Positions 26,371-37,245 of a stretch of 64,000 bases of DNA are shown here, piece by piece. The stretch lies in assembly GCA_963277665.1 (NCBI GenBank), contig OY728125.1, positions 1,712,456,889-1,712,520,888 of the forward strand. Reading direction: 5' to 3'. Below the pieces are notes generated by a model, which saw nothing but the letters and a program-made list of their open reading frames with translations, ran no database searches and was not told the origin of the DNA. The number at the start of each line of letters is the position of its first letter. Position 1 is the stretch's first letter. The DNA is from Viscum album. Its lineage: Eukaryota; Streptophyta; Magnoliopsida; Santalales; Viscaceae. The position numbers and the translations under genes are program-made.

Positions 26371-26745
26371 GTAGTTTAATTGATGCATCAGGGACCAGAC
26401 TTGGGTATGTCCTGATGCAAGAGTGGGCAGTGATTGCCTATGGTTCATGACAGTTGAGGCAGCACGAGTACAACTACTCTACCCATGACCTGGAGTTAGC
26501 AGTAGTGGTCTTCTCCTTGAAGATTTGGTGGTACTATCTGATGGTTGAGCGCTTTACAGTATACTCTGACCACCAGAGTCTTCGGTACATCTTCTCGAAG
26601 AAGGACCTGAACCTGAGACAGTGGTGATGACTCGAGTTCCTCCAGGACTATAACATTGAGATAGTCTATACTACTGGGATGTGGAACGTTGTGGCTGATG
26701 ATATCAGTAGGAGATCAGGCATTCAACTACTTGGAGAGTTGACAT
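26371..26745 (+). pseudogene. Element A RNase H
   Basis: RNase H degrades the RNA of the RNA-DNA hybrid. After a second frameshift near 26378 the frame reads D-A-S-G-T-R-L-G-Y-V-L-M-Q (the first catalytic aspartate), then H-D-L-E-L-A-V-V-V-F-S-L-K with its conserved glutamate, then Y-S-D-H-Q-S-L-R-Y-I-F-S-K-K-D-L-N with the third acidic residue. A-D-D-I-S-R-R closes it, equivalent to A-D-A-L-S-R. Several Arg or Gln codons are now TGA or TAG, as expected of C-to-T change. Confidence 0.92.
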
Positions 26746-27680
26746 AGCAGTTAGCCGCTTTGCAGATATCTTTAATGGATAGAGATGTGGCAGCCTTTCT
26801 ACAGTCCTTCATATTATCTCCTCCACTACTTCAGTGGGTCAAAGAGGCACATCATGGGGATGTTGACTGTGAGACGCGACGTGCTCAGATTTCCACAGGG
26901 AAGGCGTCTGATAAATTTTCTAAGGGAGGAGAGCATGTCATCCTCTTCAGGGGATGTACCATGGTACTAGTTTCACTACATGAGGAAGTGCTGAGGGAGT
27001 TTCACACTTCCCCTCTAGCGGTACATCCAAGAGAAGTGAAGATGTACCATGACCTCAAACGACCGCACTGATGGCCGGGTATGAAGAAGGATGTAGTAGA
27101 TTTTGTTTCAGGATGCCTCACTTGGCAGCAAGTGAAGGAAAAGCACCAGGTACCAGCAGTCTTGGTACAACCCTTAGAGGTTCCAAAGTGGAAGTGGGAC
27201 GGGATATCCATGGATTTCGTGACAGGGCTTCCACGTACTTCTAGAGGACGCGACTCCATCTGGGTGATCGTAGACAGACTCCCCAAGTCATCCCACTTCC
27301 TACCAGTTAGAGAACAATGCTCTGTAGAGAGCTTGGGACGCCTCTACGTTACGGAGTTCGTACGGCTTCATGGTGTACCATTTTCTATCATCTCCGATCG
27401 AGATTCTCAATTTACTTCTCTTCTATAGAAGGGGTTGCAGGAGGCATTTGAGAAACAGCTACACTAGAGCAACGCCTTTCATCCTCAGACGGATTTCCAG
27501 ACGGAGATGACCATTCAGTCACTCAAGTACATGCTCTGTGCAAGTGTCCTTGACTTTGGTCGCAGTAGGGAGGATCACCTACCCTTGGTAGAGTTTTCGT
27601 ACAAAAAGATCTACCAATCCACCATCGGGATGGAACCTTATGAGGCACTGTATGACCAACCTTTCAGATCACCTCTATGA
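26746..27680 (+). pseudogene. Element A integrase: zinc finger and catalytic core
   Basis: Integrase inserts the cDNA. The reading frame is the RNase H frame. The H-H-C-C finger is seen as V-H-P...Y-H-D-L-K, then W-P-G-M-K-K-D-V, then [10 protein letters not shown], in which the second cysteine has become Trp. The core follows with [13 protein letters not shown] (first Asp), S-D-R-D-S-Q-F-T-S (second Asp) and H-P-Q-T-D...E near 27480-27510. Stops replace Trp codons at two places (P-H-*-W-P-G, and before K-G-L-Q-E-A-F), each a G-to-A change. Confidence 0.92.
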
Positions 27681-28250
27681 TGGAATCGCCCTGGGGAGTC
27701 AGCACTCATAGGACCAAAGATGGTTCTGGCTACGACGGAAAAGGTATAGATCATCCAGGAGTGGATGAGGACTGCACAGAGCAGACAGAAGTCCTATGCT
27801 GATAGGAGACAGAGACCACTGGAGTTCGAGGATGGTGACCACGTTTTCTTATGGGTCTCACCTCGATGTGGATTATGGATATTTGGAAGGGGATGAAAGT
27901 TATCTCTGCACTTCATCGGAATATTCCAGGTCCTCAGCAGGATTGTCGAGGTGGCTTACCGCCTGACCCATCCACCTCATTTGCACCGGGTGCATGACAT
28001 CTTCCACGTATCTTAGCTAAGGAGATACGTACCAGTTCCGACCCACATCATTAATCATGAGGAGTTAGACATTGATGATGGGGAGACATTTGCGGAGGTC
28101 ACGGTAGAAATCAAGGCTCGACAAGAGCGGGTCCTACGTGGAGAGTCGATTCCTCTGATGCGCAGTCATTGGCATCACGGGAACATCCAGTAAAGCACAT
28201 GGGAGCGGGAGGCTCAGATGCGTGGTCAGTACCCTCATTTGTTTCACTAG
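27681..28250 (+). pseudogene. Element A integrase C-terminus with chromodomain-like tail
   Basis: The tail carries the GPY-type region (S-Y-A-D-R-R...D-G-D-H-V-F-L; F-x-V-L-S-R-I-V-E-V-A-Y-R-L; V-H-D-I-F-H-V-S). It then has an R-Q-E-R-V-L-R-G-E-S-I-P-L-M-R-S-H-W segment and T-W-E-R-E-A-Q-M-R-G-Q-Y-P-H-L-F-H, ending at TAG 28248-28250. This end is typical of Tekay/Del chromoviruses, whose divergent chromodomain is thought to help target integration to chromatin. It fixes the pol stop and the lineage. Confidence 0.85.
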
Positions 28251-28267
28251 TTTATGTTGTAGCTTTA

Positions 28268-28297
28268 TGGGGACGTAAAACTCTGAGATGAGAGTAA
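28268..28297 (+). other. Polypurine tract region of element A
   Basis: Between the pol stop and the 3' LTR lies TGGGGACG, a block commonly found in this position in plant chromoviruses. A purine-rich GAGATGAGAG (28285-28294) lies immediately before the LTR. The latter is the likely plus-strand primer. Confidence 0.6.
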
Positions 28298-29399
28298 TAT
28301 AAAGACCACTAAATTTCAAGGAAAAGTTTTTCTTAATTACATTGGAATTTTACGAGTCTCTGGCTTCTGACGTCACTTGTTTCCGAGGCCTAGTGTGCCC
28401 CGAATCAATTTCCGATGTTTATCTCGGGTACATTCAGTAAAGGAACGAGCGAGTTTTTCTATCTTTGGAACCGGTGCTTGGAATTGAAATCTCAGGGCAC
28501 TGATGAACTCACAACATTGGTAATTTCTTATGGGGACCTTTACCGCAGTTGCATTTTATGCGGGTAGAGATTTATTATTTTGGGAATTAGTTTAAAATAA
28601 ATAAAAATGTTGAACAATTTTATTTTAATAACCTTGGAAGTTAAACCCTCCAATGAGAAGTTGTTGTTGGGGCCCACAACCACCAAACATCCCATTTGTG
28701 GTTATATGAGAGGTGGGGCCGACACGAGCCCGAACCTTTCATCTCCCATAACTCTCATTAAACACCCCATAACTCTCATAAACCCCCCCATTAAACTCCC
28801 TTGTTTAATGTTGACTACTCTCCCATATTTAAGATACCTCTCACCTCCTCCTCTCCCTCTCTTTATTAATTTCCAACACATTAATTTAATGAATTCAACC
28901 ACACCAATTAATTAATGAAGTTGTTTGAATTTGAATTTTAAATTGAATTTGAAAATTATATAATAGGAGAAAACTATTATTTTATTTTTGGGAGGGATTT
29001 CGTTGTGCTATGGAGAATTGGGAGAGCTCTTGAGATTTTGAAAAACATTGGCCCTCCGACGAAGAATGACGTCACCTTCGGTGAAGAACGCTGGTTCCAT
29101 GAAGAAAGAAAACACACCTTTCTTTATCTTCTCCGAGACAAGTGAGGAGATGTCGCTTCCTCCACAGACACACTCCAACGACGTCTACGAATCCTCACCT
29201 CGCGATTCCATCTTCCACAACGCCCGACGTACGAAATCAATTATTGAGGTAGGGGAATCATGTTCAATTTTAACGGATTAAAATTATGTCTCGTTTTTCA
29301 TTGATCATATTTCTTGTCCGACCAATTGTTATCACATGATGTGGAGGGATTGGGCTGAACAAACACGGCCCGAAGACCCTCAGTTTGATCTCATTTATT

Positions 29400-30010
29400 A
29401 TTTTTGAATCGGCAACCGAAGGAGAAGTAAGCACGGCGCCGTCTATCTGTGCCGGGAACGCGGCGGAGGAAGCGGGTGTCGTCACGCCAGCCGTGCGAAT
29501 GAAACTGTGGCCTGATTCGTGGGACCCTTCGGTGGAAGAACCGGCCCACCTGTCCGCCAGCCGGGTGGAGAAGATCTGCGGGGCCAGGATGGCGCCGCGT
29601 CGGAAGAACCGCGGCTCGCTGTGTGGGCCGCTTGCTCAAGAAGGCCGGCCGGCCTAGCCGACCGTTTTGGGAATGGAAGCACCGCTTGGCGCCGCCAGTT
29701 CGGATAGTCGGGGGGGTCGCACCCCCTTGGACCACTCAACCTTTGGGCTGAGCCAGCCGGGCAGCACACCCAGCATGTCCGCTCCCTGCCAGGACACACC
29801 GGGCCGGGCTGAGCCGGACCGCGCCAGGCCGGGCCGGGACGCGCCCCGCCGGGCCAGGCGGCACCACTTCGGGCTGGTCCGCGCCCCATTGGGATAGGCC
29901 ACATCCTACGGGCTGAGCTGCATTTTCCATCGGGCTTTTCTGACACCCCTACCGAGTCGGACCCACCAAATCGGGTAACCCGACCCGCCAGCCCACTGGG
30001 CTTAACAGGA
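29400..30010. other. GC- and CpG-rich block in the 3' LTR of A
   Basis: This is the counterpart of 21440-22030, with similarly high GC content and repeated GGGCCGGG and GCCGGGC words around 29810-29860. Overlapping open frames on both strands again result from composition. Confidence 0.78.
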
Positions 30011-30409
30011 CGGGCCCGTTATTCACTTAAACATGAATGACTTAAAGACCATGTGTCTGATCGACGTGTCTTCCATTAAATTGGGATCCTATCTACGAGA
30101 AGGTACTTTTGCGCTACACTAAGTGAGTTTTGGGAATCTTTGGAAAACTGCCGAGTTTGGAACGAGTATATTTCCAACTGGGCCCCTAGAACGAAAAGGT
30201 CAATATCTCTCAGACCGGGAATCCAATTGATGCTCTGTGTGTCGCGATGAGTTCCTTTCGACGAGATGGAACTTCGGGATACATAAACTCTGGAAATCAT
30301 GGTAGTTGATGTATCACCACCTTTACTCGAGGAGTGGACCCTCCAAGAATCATGTATGATGTGTGCGGGAATCCTAGAGTTGGCTACGATTGCGATGACT
30401 ACCGTTCTG

Positions 30410-30643
30410 GGATCCTCCATGCGTTCGACGACGAAGATGACTATACTTGGATCCTACATGGGATCGACAGTGAGGAAGATTGTACATGGATCCTCTATGG
30501 GATCGGCAGTGATGACGACTATACTTGGATCCTCTGTGGGTTCGACAGTGATGGTTACCTTACATGGATCCTACGTGGGTTCGGCAACGACGACTTCTGT
30601 ACTTGGATCCTACATGGTGTCAGCAGAGGAGATGATACAGAGG
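30410..30643. repeat. 39-bp minisatellite in the 3' LTR of A, six units
   Basis: GGATCC starts recur at 30410, 30449, 30488, 30527, 30566 and 30605, again exactly 39 bp apart, with the same unit number as the 5' LTR. The array therefore existed before this insertion. Both the G-S-Y-V-G-S frame and the T-W-I-L-x-G-F frame are open here. Confidence 0.93.
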
Positions 30644-31426
30644 CTACATCTAATCATCTCCACCCATCTTCTTGAGTAGTATACCTATGTGATTTTAGTC
30701 TTGACTTGAAATCATTATCATTGATGTGATTTACTTCTTTCTTGTGTGGACCGGATTGTTCTTGGGCTCAGAGGCTTGAGCCGAACTGAGATTGATGAGT
30801 TAGGTATATTTATGGGCATATACCTAAGTTGAGTTGGTTCATACTTCGTGTTTGTATCTTTCCTTAGTGGTATATCATTCGTGGATTCTGGGAGACCTTC
30901 AGGGGACTTGAGGTCCCTACTAAGTATCGTATACTCACCCCTGCATGAGCTATGCCCACACTACATTGTGTTGGATGCAGACAATGGACAACACTGATCG
31001 AGGTGGAGGCTTGTGGAGCTGGATGGTACCCGGAGGTGGACCACTAGATGAGATGTACACGGAGTGGATGACCGGACCCAGGGAGCTAAGGAGACCGTCT
31101 GTACCAACTTTTCAGGTCTGATTTCTGGAGGACGACTCGGTGGTTTCCACTTTACTTTACTGTTGTAGTACTTTCTTTCTCAGTTGTACTGTACTTTCAG
31201 TTGGGTTTGTATAGTAGCCCATTTACTTTTCAGCACTTACATTTTTATTCATATTTACTTAGTTCTTGCTTCAGTTGCGTACTTTATTGTGTATGTTTAC
31301 TTATTTAAAGGCAATGCATTCACTTTTTATCGGGATTTACGCCTTTGGTGCTAGTCGCCTTCCCCTGGCCAATGGATGGTGGGCTTGGGGTAGTCACGGC
31401 ATGGGCGCCGAGGATGGGTCATTACA

Positions 31427-31431
31427 GATAT
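31427..31431. repeat. Target-site duplication, right copy (GATAT)
   Basis: An exact copy of the five bases before the 5' LTR of element A. Confidence 0.9.
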
Positions 31432-31886
31432 TACAAATGATTATTCGACTAGTAAATATCAATGTGAATAAGTAAATTTCATTATTGTATTTATATTTTA
31501 TATATTATACTGAAATTTATATTTTAAAGGCTTGTGTTTTAGTCTTATACATTGCATTAAATGTTTATGCTTATTTATGAATGATTATGCAATATTGTTA
31601 TACATACTGAGCATATGAGCTCATCCCTTTATAGGTTTTATTTCTCCTAGGATGTGAAGATGTATATCATGATAAACCTAGACGAATATGCTAGGGGATA
31701 AGAGCATGTTAAAATGGAAAAGATGGTTTTTTTCTTTATTTCATAATGTAATGTAAAACATATGTATGTATCTAGTACTTCCAAGGGTAATAAAATAATC
31801 GGTCATTTAAGACATGATCTCTTGTGATCACGAAAATGATATGTAATAATTCACCGACTCTGGGTGACTATGGTCCGAGCGTTATA
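31427..31886 (+). repeat. Right part of the older LTR split by element A
   Basis: It contains the signature TACTGAGCATATGAGCTCATCCC (31605-31627, quoted here as a spaced palindrome GAGC-ATAT-GAGCTC), then a CTCCTAGGATGTGAAGATG block. It ends with GGTCCGAGCGTTATA, a typical gypsy LTR terminus. Together with 19501-20352 it formed one LTR before insertion. A minus-strand relative lies at 57870-58520. No primer site could be seen after its end, so it may be a 3' or solo LTR. Confidence 0.55.
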
Positions 31887-34544
31887 GATGCAAGGATGAT
31901 TCACTTTGTAAAATCATTATTGTAATTAGATTAGTTCATTTGTGATGTATTACCGACCATCATTAAATAGTTTCATTTTTTATAATATGTCCAAATATTC
32001 ATTCCAAAAAAATAAGATATAATATATTTATTATCATATTCATTTAGCATAGAATTATTTTAATGACTATACCTGAAGGTAGTGGACAAAACGAAGTTTG
32101 TTGTTTGTCTACCTGATGAACCAACCATATTGTAGAAAATATTTTCATTTTGGAATATAGAGAATGTGGTATATGATGAATGTTACACCATAATAATAAC
32201 ATATCATAAAATTTATTAAACTAATGTTACTATTTTTGGGTGGATGGAGAACATAAGGGGTTGTAGGAAAAGAATAAAATTGAAATAGTTTACGCTAGTA
32301 TTTTACCTCCTCCTTTGGTTGTGTTCACCTTGGTTACCCATTAAGGATCAGTGAAATGGTATTTGGATGAGATTAATAGAACATGAAAATAATGGATAGG
32401 ATTGGGAGGATATTTTGGCTAAAATTGGGAAATCTCCAATGGACTGATGTTGTGAGAAGAAGGGATGGTGAGGGGTGTTATTTATAAGTGGAAGATATGT
32501 GTGTTTGAGAATATTATATTCATTAGCTAATTATTTTTTAGAAAAACTACAATATTATTTATTATTGTTACTATATATAGTAAATATTTCCTATATATTT
32601 AAACTATTGGGTGTTTACACCATCCATGACAAAAGAATACATGCATTTTTCTTATAATGTTTAATCACATATTTTATAATATTTCACTATTCATAAAAAA
32701 AGTCAACTACAATAAAAAAAGAACCCAATCCATTTTTAAATATTTAGATTCCAAAAATGAAATGAATTTTAATAAAATAATTTTATAAATAAGATGAATT
32801 TAATTTTTAAATAAAATAATTTTTTATTTAAAAGAATGAAAAGATTAAAAATATAATCAAAATTTTAACCATTTTTAAAATTATGTACTATCTCATAAAA
32901 TTATATGATCATTTGAATTCAATATTATATTATATTAATTCCATTTAATATAAATAAACTTTTTTTAAAATCATTAAATATATCATTAAAGTGTAATTAA
33001 AACATTTATGTCTTACAATAATAAAAACCATTAATTTATAATTTTTGAAAAATTTATTTACATCTTTTATAGTGTAAATATATCTTATTTTCATTTTATA
33101 AGAATCCTAAATATTATTTTAAAATTCCATATGTGAGAATACTATTTTAACTATTATGTTATTTTTCATAATGATCTAATTGTTGTTCTAATGGTCAAAT
33201 TCCATTTATTAGTCACTTATTTCAATGGTTTGACTTTTAGCAATCATTTGTGTTCCTTATATCCTATTAATACCTCATATTTCATTAATTGTTCATTAAT
33301 ATCTATTTTATCTCAATGATATATATATATATATATCCATGAGGAATGATATATTATTATCATTTATTTATTTCTATGGTTTTTATCATGAGTGTGGTTA
33401 TTCTGGTGGATCATGATATCAAACATTTTATATTCTAGCAATCTTATTTTCTATTTTTATCCCATTTTAACATTCTTAAATCTTAACATCATTTTTATTC
33501 TCTAAATTAAATTTAAAATTATTATAATAACAATATCTTGGTTCTATTTGGTGCTACATGTGCTTTATAAAATAATATATTAATAAGTAGGACATGATTA
33601 TATATTTATACGTGTAACTCTGTTGAAATTTTGTTGGTCATTACAATATTGAATTATAATATTAATTTTCCCCGAACTGTAAAATTCCCCAAATAGATAA
33701 TTTTAAACATTATTAATTAAAAATAAGTTTTTAAAATTGTTACAATTTTACCAATATTAGAAATAAATCCAAATTTAATTTTTTACCTTCTAAAGTTAAT
33801 TTAAAAAATGGAATAAACATTGTTCAATATTTTATAAACTAACTAAATATAATCATATGGAAACCCATAATAAATACCTACCAAGTAAACTAAATATTAT
33901 TTATTTTAGAAGTTTTTAAACATTTTTATATTGTGTTACAATCAATGATTATGTTATATGTCATTAAAAAATATTAAATTAGATATGTCATATAAACTGA
34001 GATTTTAAATACTATTCCTAATATGGATTTCAAAATGACATTAATATATAGTCATCTAAAAAATATAACCATCATACTTTCACATATAGAATCATTAGCC
34101 TTCCTTGTGTTCATAATAATAATTTGAGATGGTTTACAGTGTATTAAAAAACCTCTCATTTATATCAATTCATTAATATATTTTTAATATCGATGTATAG
34201 TAATTTAAAATTTTCTTTTGAAAAGTTATACATTAGATAATTTTTTTATCATAATATTGATTAACTATATTCATAAATTTTTATTTAGTTTTTTTGTAAA
34301 ATGTTAATATTTTTCAAATAAATAAGATCTATATGAAATTGAAAATGGATGGCTTCCAATAATATATAAATAGAGTATGAATATTATGTTAAATAGTCCA
34401 TCATATTAGTAATAAATAATGTATATAACTATTATCAAATCTGATTTCAATATTTACACTATTGTTATGGTAGAAATAAAGTTCCAAATTAGTTTAATTA
34501 ACACATTATATTTCATGGAATAGATCAATTTTATAAATGTTAGA
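31887..34544. other. AT-rich intergenic DNA, nothing firm
   Basis: The frames here are short and without recognised domains; the plus-strand frame 32475-32657 is hydrophobic low-complexity sequence. The CACTA element that follows probably begins within this stretch, but no CACTA-type terminal inverted repeat could be located. Confidence 0.5.
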
Positions 34545-37245
34545 CTAAACATTGGAAAGAACTATGTGAAACTAATGATTGGGATAAAACTGTGGTCTAT
34601 GCATCATAAGATGTGATTAAAAGTGAAAATGATGAAGGAAATCCTTTTGGGGAAATGAATAAGGTAGAAGAATAAAACCATTATAATTATGAAAATATTT
34701 CTGAGAAGTTAAAGTCTAATGAAAAGACACCATTTTATACAGGTTGTACAAAATATACAACATTATCAACCATACATATGAAATAAAATTTACAAGTTTT
34801 AAGATATATAGAGATTACATATTTATAGAAATACATTCTTCAGTGATATACTAAAAGATGATAATGATCTTCCATGAAAAAAATTTGATGCTAAAAGAAA
34901 ATTATGTTCATTAAGAATAACCACTGATGGAATACATGTTTTTACAAATGATCGTATATTATTTCAAAATGACCATGGATCACGTAAAAATGTTGAAAGT
35001 ACGGTGAAAATTGATACAAGAATTATAAATCAAATCATTTAAATATTATGTATTAATTATAATCATTCCTTGGTTTATATATCTATATTTATGTGATGAT
35101 ACTACTGGTAAATTAGTGTTTCATAGAGATAAAATAATTTTATATGGAAAAGGTGACCGCATAGAAACTATTATCAGTGGAAGAAAACTCATCATGGTTA
35201 TCATGAATTTGGAAATGTTCAGAGAAATCTCTATATTGAAGTATCTTTAGATGAAACAAATGATTTTTCTATACATAGATACACTCTATTTAAAATGCTA
35301 GGAATATTTTTAAATTATAAATTTTAATAATGGTTATATATTAAGGAAAAGATACATTGTGATTTCTCTTTTTATAATAGGGCCTAAAAAATTGTGTACT
35401 GTTATTTGTGTTTATTTGGATCAATTAATCTATGATCAATAATTAATGTGGGAATCAGGGGTTATGTTATATGATGATAAAAAAATGAAGATATCACATT
35501 AAGAGAAATATTATTTTGGATGATAGATAAAATTCCTTGTAATGGATATTTTTTAGGATAAATTATTAATAGAATTGTAGGGTGTACCATTTGTGAAGAA
35601 GGTTGAGACTCTATATGGTTGAAACATTACCCGAAGACTGTGATTATATGGAATATAGAATTTTTACCCAAATATTATACATACCACTCTGGGATGAAAT
35701 TATTTGATGGGAATTTAGAATAATGTACCACACTATCTCCACTAATTGGTGATCAATATTTACATAATGTAAAGATAGTATTTTCATATATTAATTTGTT
35801 TTGAGAATTAAGAAAATAAAATTTTAAAAGTGTACAATATATCTCAAATTACCATATTTGAAATTTTTGTATATAAGAAAATTTGTTAGTTTCATGGATG
35901 TATGTAAATATGTATGTGATAATGACATTGGAATATTACCAAATAATCCCAAAAAATTAAAACATGAAATTATTTCTATTTAAAACATAGTTTTCATTGT
36001 GATAAAGAAATAGTTGACACCAATAAAGGATAAAATAAAGACATTTCTTCCTCTAGTGGCTAACACACATTCCATGAAAGAGAGATTTTAGTTTTTCAAC
36101 TGTATGAATGATGTAATGATGTAATATGGGTATTCATAAAATATAAACAATATCATTATGATGAATATTTTTATGATAAAGGGTGTAAAATCACATGTCT
36201 ATCATGTTTTACTGTAAGATTTAATGCATCTGGACTTACGTTTCATTCTTCTTACAAAATTTAGACACACATGAAACAATATTTTTTTAATTTCTATGAA
36301 ATATACAATAATGTTATAGACTCAATGAAACTTCTATCTATCAAAAATGAAATTATTGTAATATTATTTTAATTGGAGATCTTATTATCACCTTTATTAT
36401 TCAATATTATGTTTCATTTGGTTTTAGAGGTTTGAATTTGTAGTTTTTTATGTTAAATATTTAATTAACCCATTTAATGGTATATTAATATATTGAATGT
36501 GTATTCCTAAAATTATATTTTACTAGAAAGTTTTATTATAGAGTGATATATTATATTGGATTCCCATGAATTTTATATTTCATGCTTACCCAATGTGAAT
36601 AGCACTGGTCTCCAAAAATATCATCATACACAATTCCATGGGGGTGAATGAATTTCTGGTAGAGTCTCCATCAAAATTATTATAGAGGATTTTCCATATG
36701 TTGAAACCCAATAATTAATTCTTATGAATTTTAATCTATGACATGCTGAAATATGTGTATTAAATACACAATATCAAAAATTTATTGATTTTTCTCCATA
36801 TTTTAAAATAGTAATCATGGAATATGAATTCAATTTTAGAATTACTTCGATGGCTATCCAGGAGATCAATAATTCATGTATTATCTTATAATTTTTATAT
36901 AATTAATTGTTATATTTTTTATACAAAGAAAAATGATGAATTCAATATGATAAAAAATAATGGAGGTACTCTTATGGTAAAGGAAATACATGTATCTGGT
37001 ACGATGGATAAGAAAATAATTTATGTGATATTTCATACTTTGGTATCATTGACAGAATATGGGATTTGTATTATACAAAATAATGATTTCTAATTTTTCA
37101 ATGAAAATGGTTTTATAATAGGATTTCGATTAAAATTGGGGAGTTAGGATTCATGGAATTAAATTTTAGTTAGGAATAATATAGAGATGAACAATTCATA
37201 ATGGTGTCATATCCTATATAAGTATTTTACATCATGGATCCAATA
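34545..37245 (+). pseudogene. Decayed CACTA/En-Spm transposase (TNP2 type)
   Basis: TNP2-type transposases cut CACTA DNA transposons at their terminal repeats. Ordered fragments match the family. Near 34700-34760 there is a motif E-K-T-P-F-Y-T-G-C-T-K-Y-T-T-L-S-T, equivalent to the L-Y-P-G-C block. Near 34910-34960 there is I-T-T-D-G-I-H-V-F, equivalent to L-A-T-D-G-F-N-P-F. Near 35370-35600 there is I-I-G-P-K followed by V-Y-L-D-Q-L, W-E-S-G-V-x-x-Y-D and then L-F-W-M-I, matching I-P-G-P...D-V-Y-L-x-P-L...L-W...G-V...Y-D. The C-terminal DUF4216-like domain (36824-37230) keeps R-W-L-S-R, Y-I-I-N-C-Y-I-F-Y-T-K and R-D-E-Q-F-I-M...V-F-Y-I-M-D-P. It is split over frames with many stops, so inactive. 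Confidence 0.8.

Larger units (their letters stand above)
20353..31426 (+). mobile_element. Element A: Ty3/gypsy chromovirus, Tekay/Del-like, 11.07 kb
   Basis: This is a structurally complete but coding-dead LTR retrotransposon. It has two LTRs of 3103 and 3129 bp, a Met-tRNA primer site, a gag-pol reading frame (23741-28250), a purine-rich tract before the 3' LTR and an exact 5-bp target duplication. The order protease, RT, RNase H, integrase is that of Ty3/gypsy. The long LTRs, the initiator-Met primer site and a pol tail ending in a chromodomain-like W-x-x-x...T-W-E-x-E-x-x-M-x-x-x-Y-P-x-L-F point to the Tekay/Del lineage. It is much more GC-rich than its surroundings and is the youngest recognisable insertion. 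The two LTRs differ at about one base in seven over the first 180 bp compared by eye, so it is not recent. Confidence 0.95.
28298..31426 (+). repeat. 3' LTR of element A
   Basis: It starts TATAAAGACCAC, where the 5' copy has TGTAAAGCCCCG, and ends GGGTCATTACA. The 3129 bp align over the full length with the 5' LTR, including the C-run (shorter here), the GC-rich block, the minisatellite and the TACT...CTCACCCC signature. Its own start has lost the canonical TG by a G-to-A change. Confidence 0.93.

Noticed and set aside
29391..29946. Open frames of 62-154 codons, both strands, in the 3' LTR GC block
   Set aside because: Same reason as for the 5' LTR; overlapping, low-complexity Pro/Arg/Gly/Ala frames with no homologous feature.
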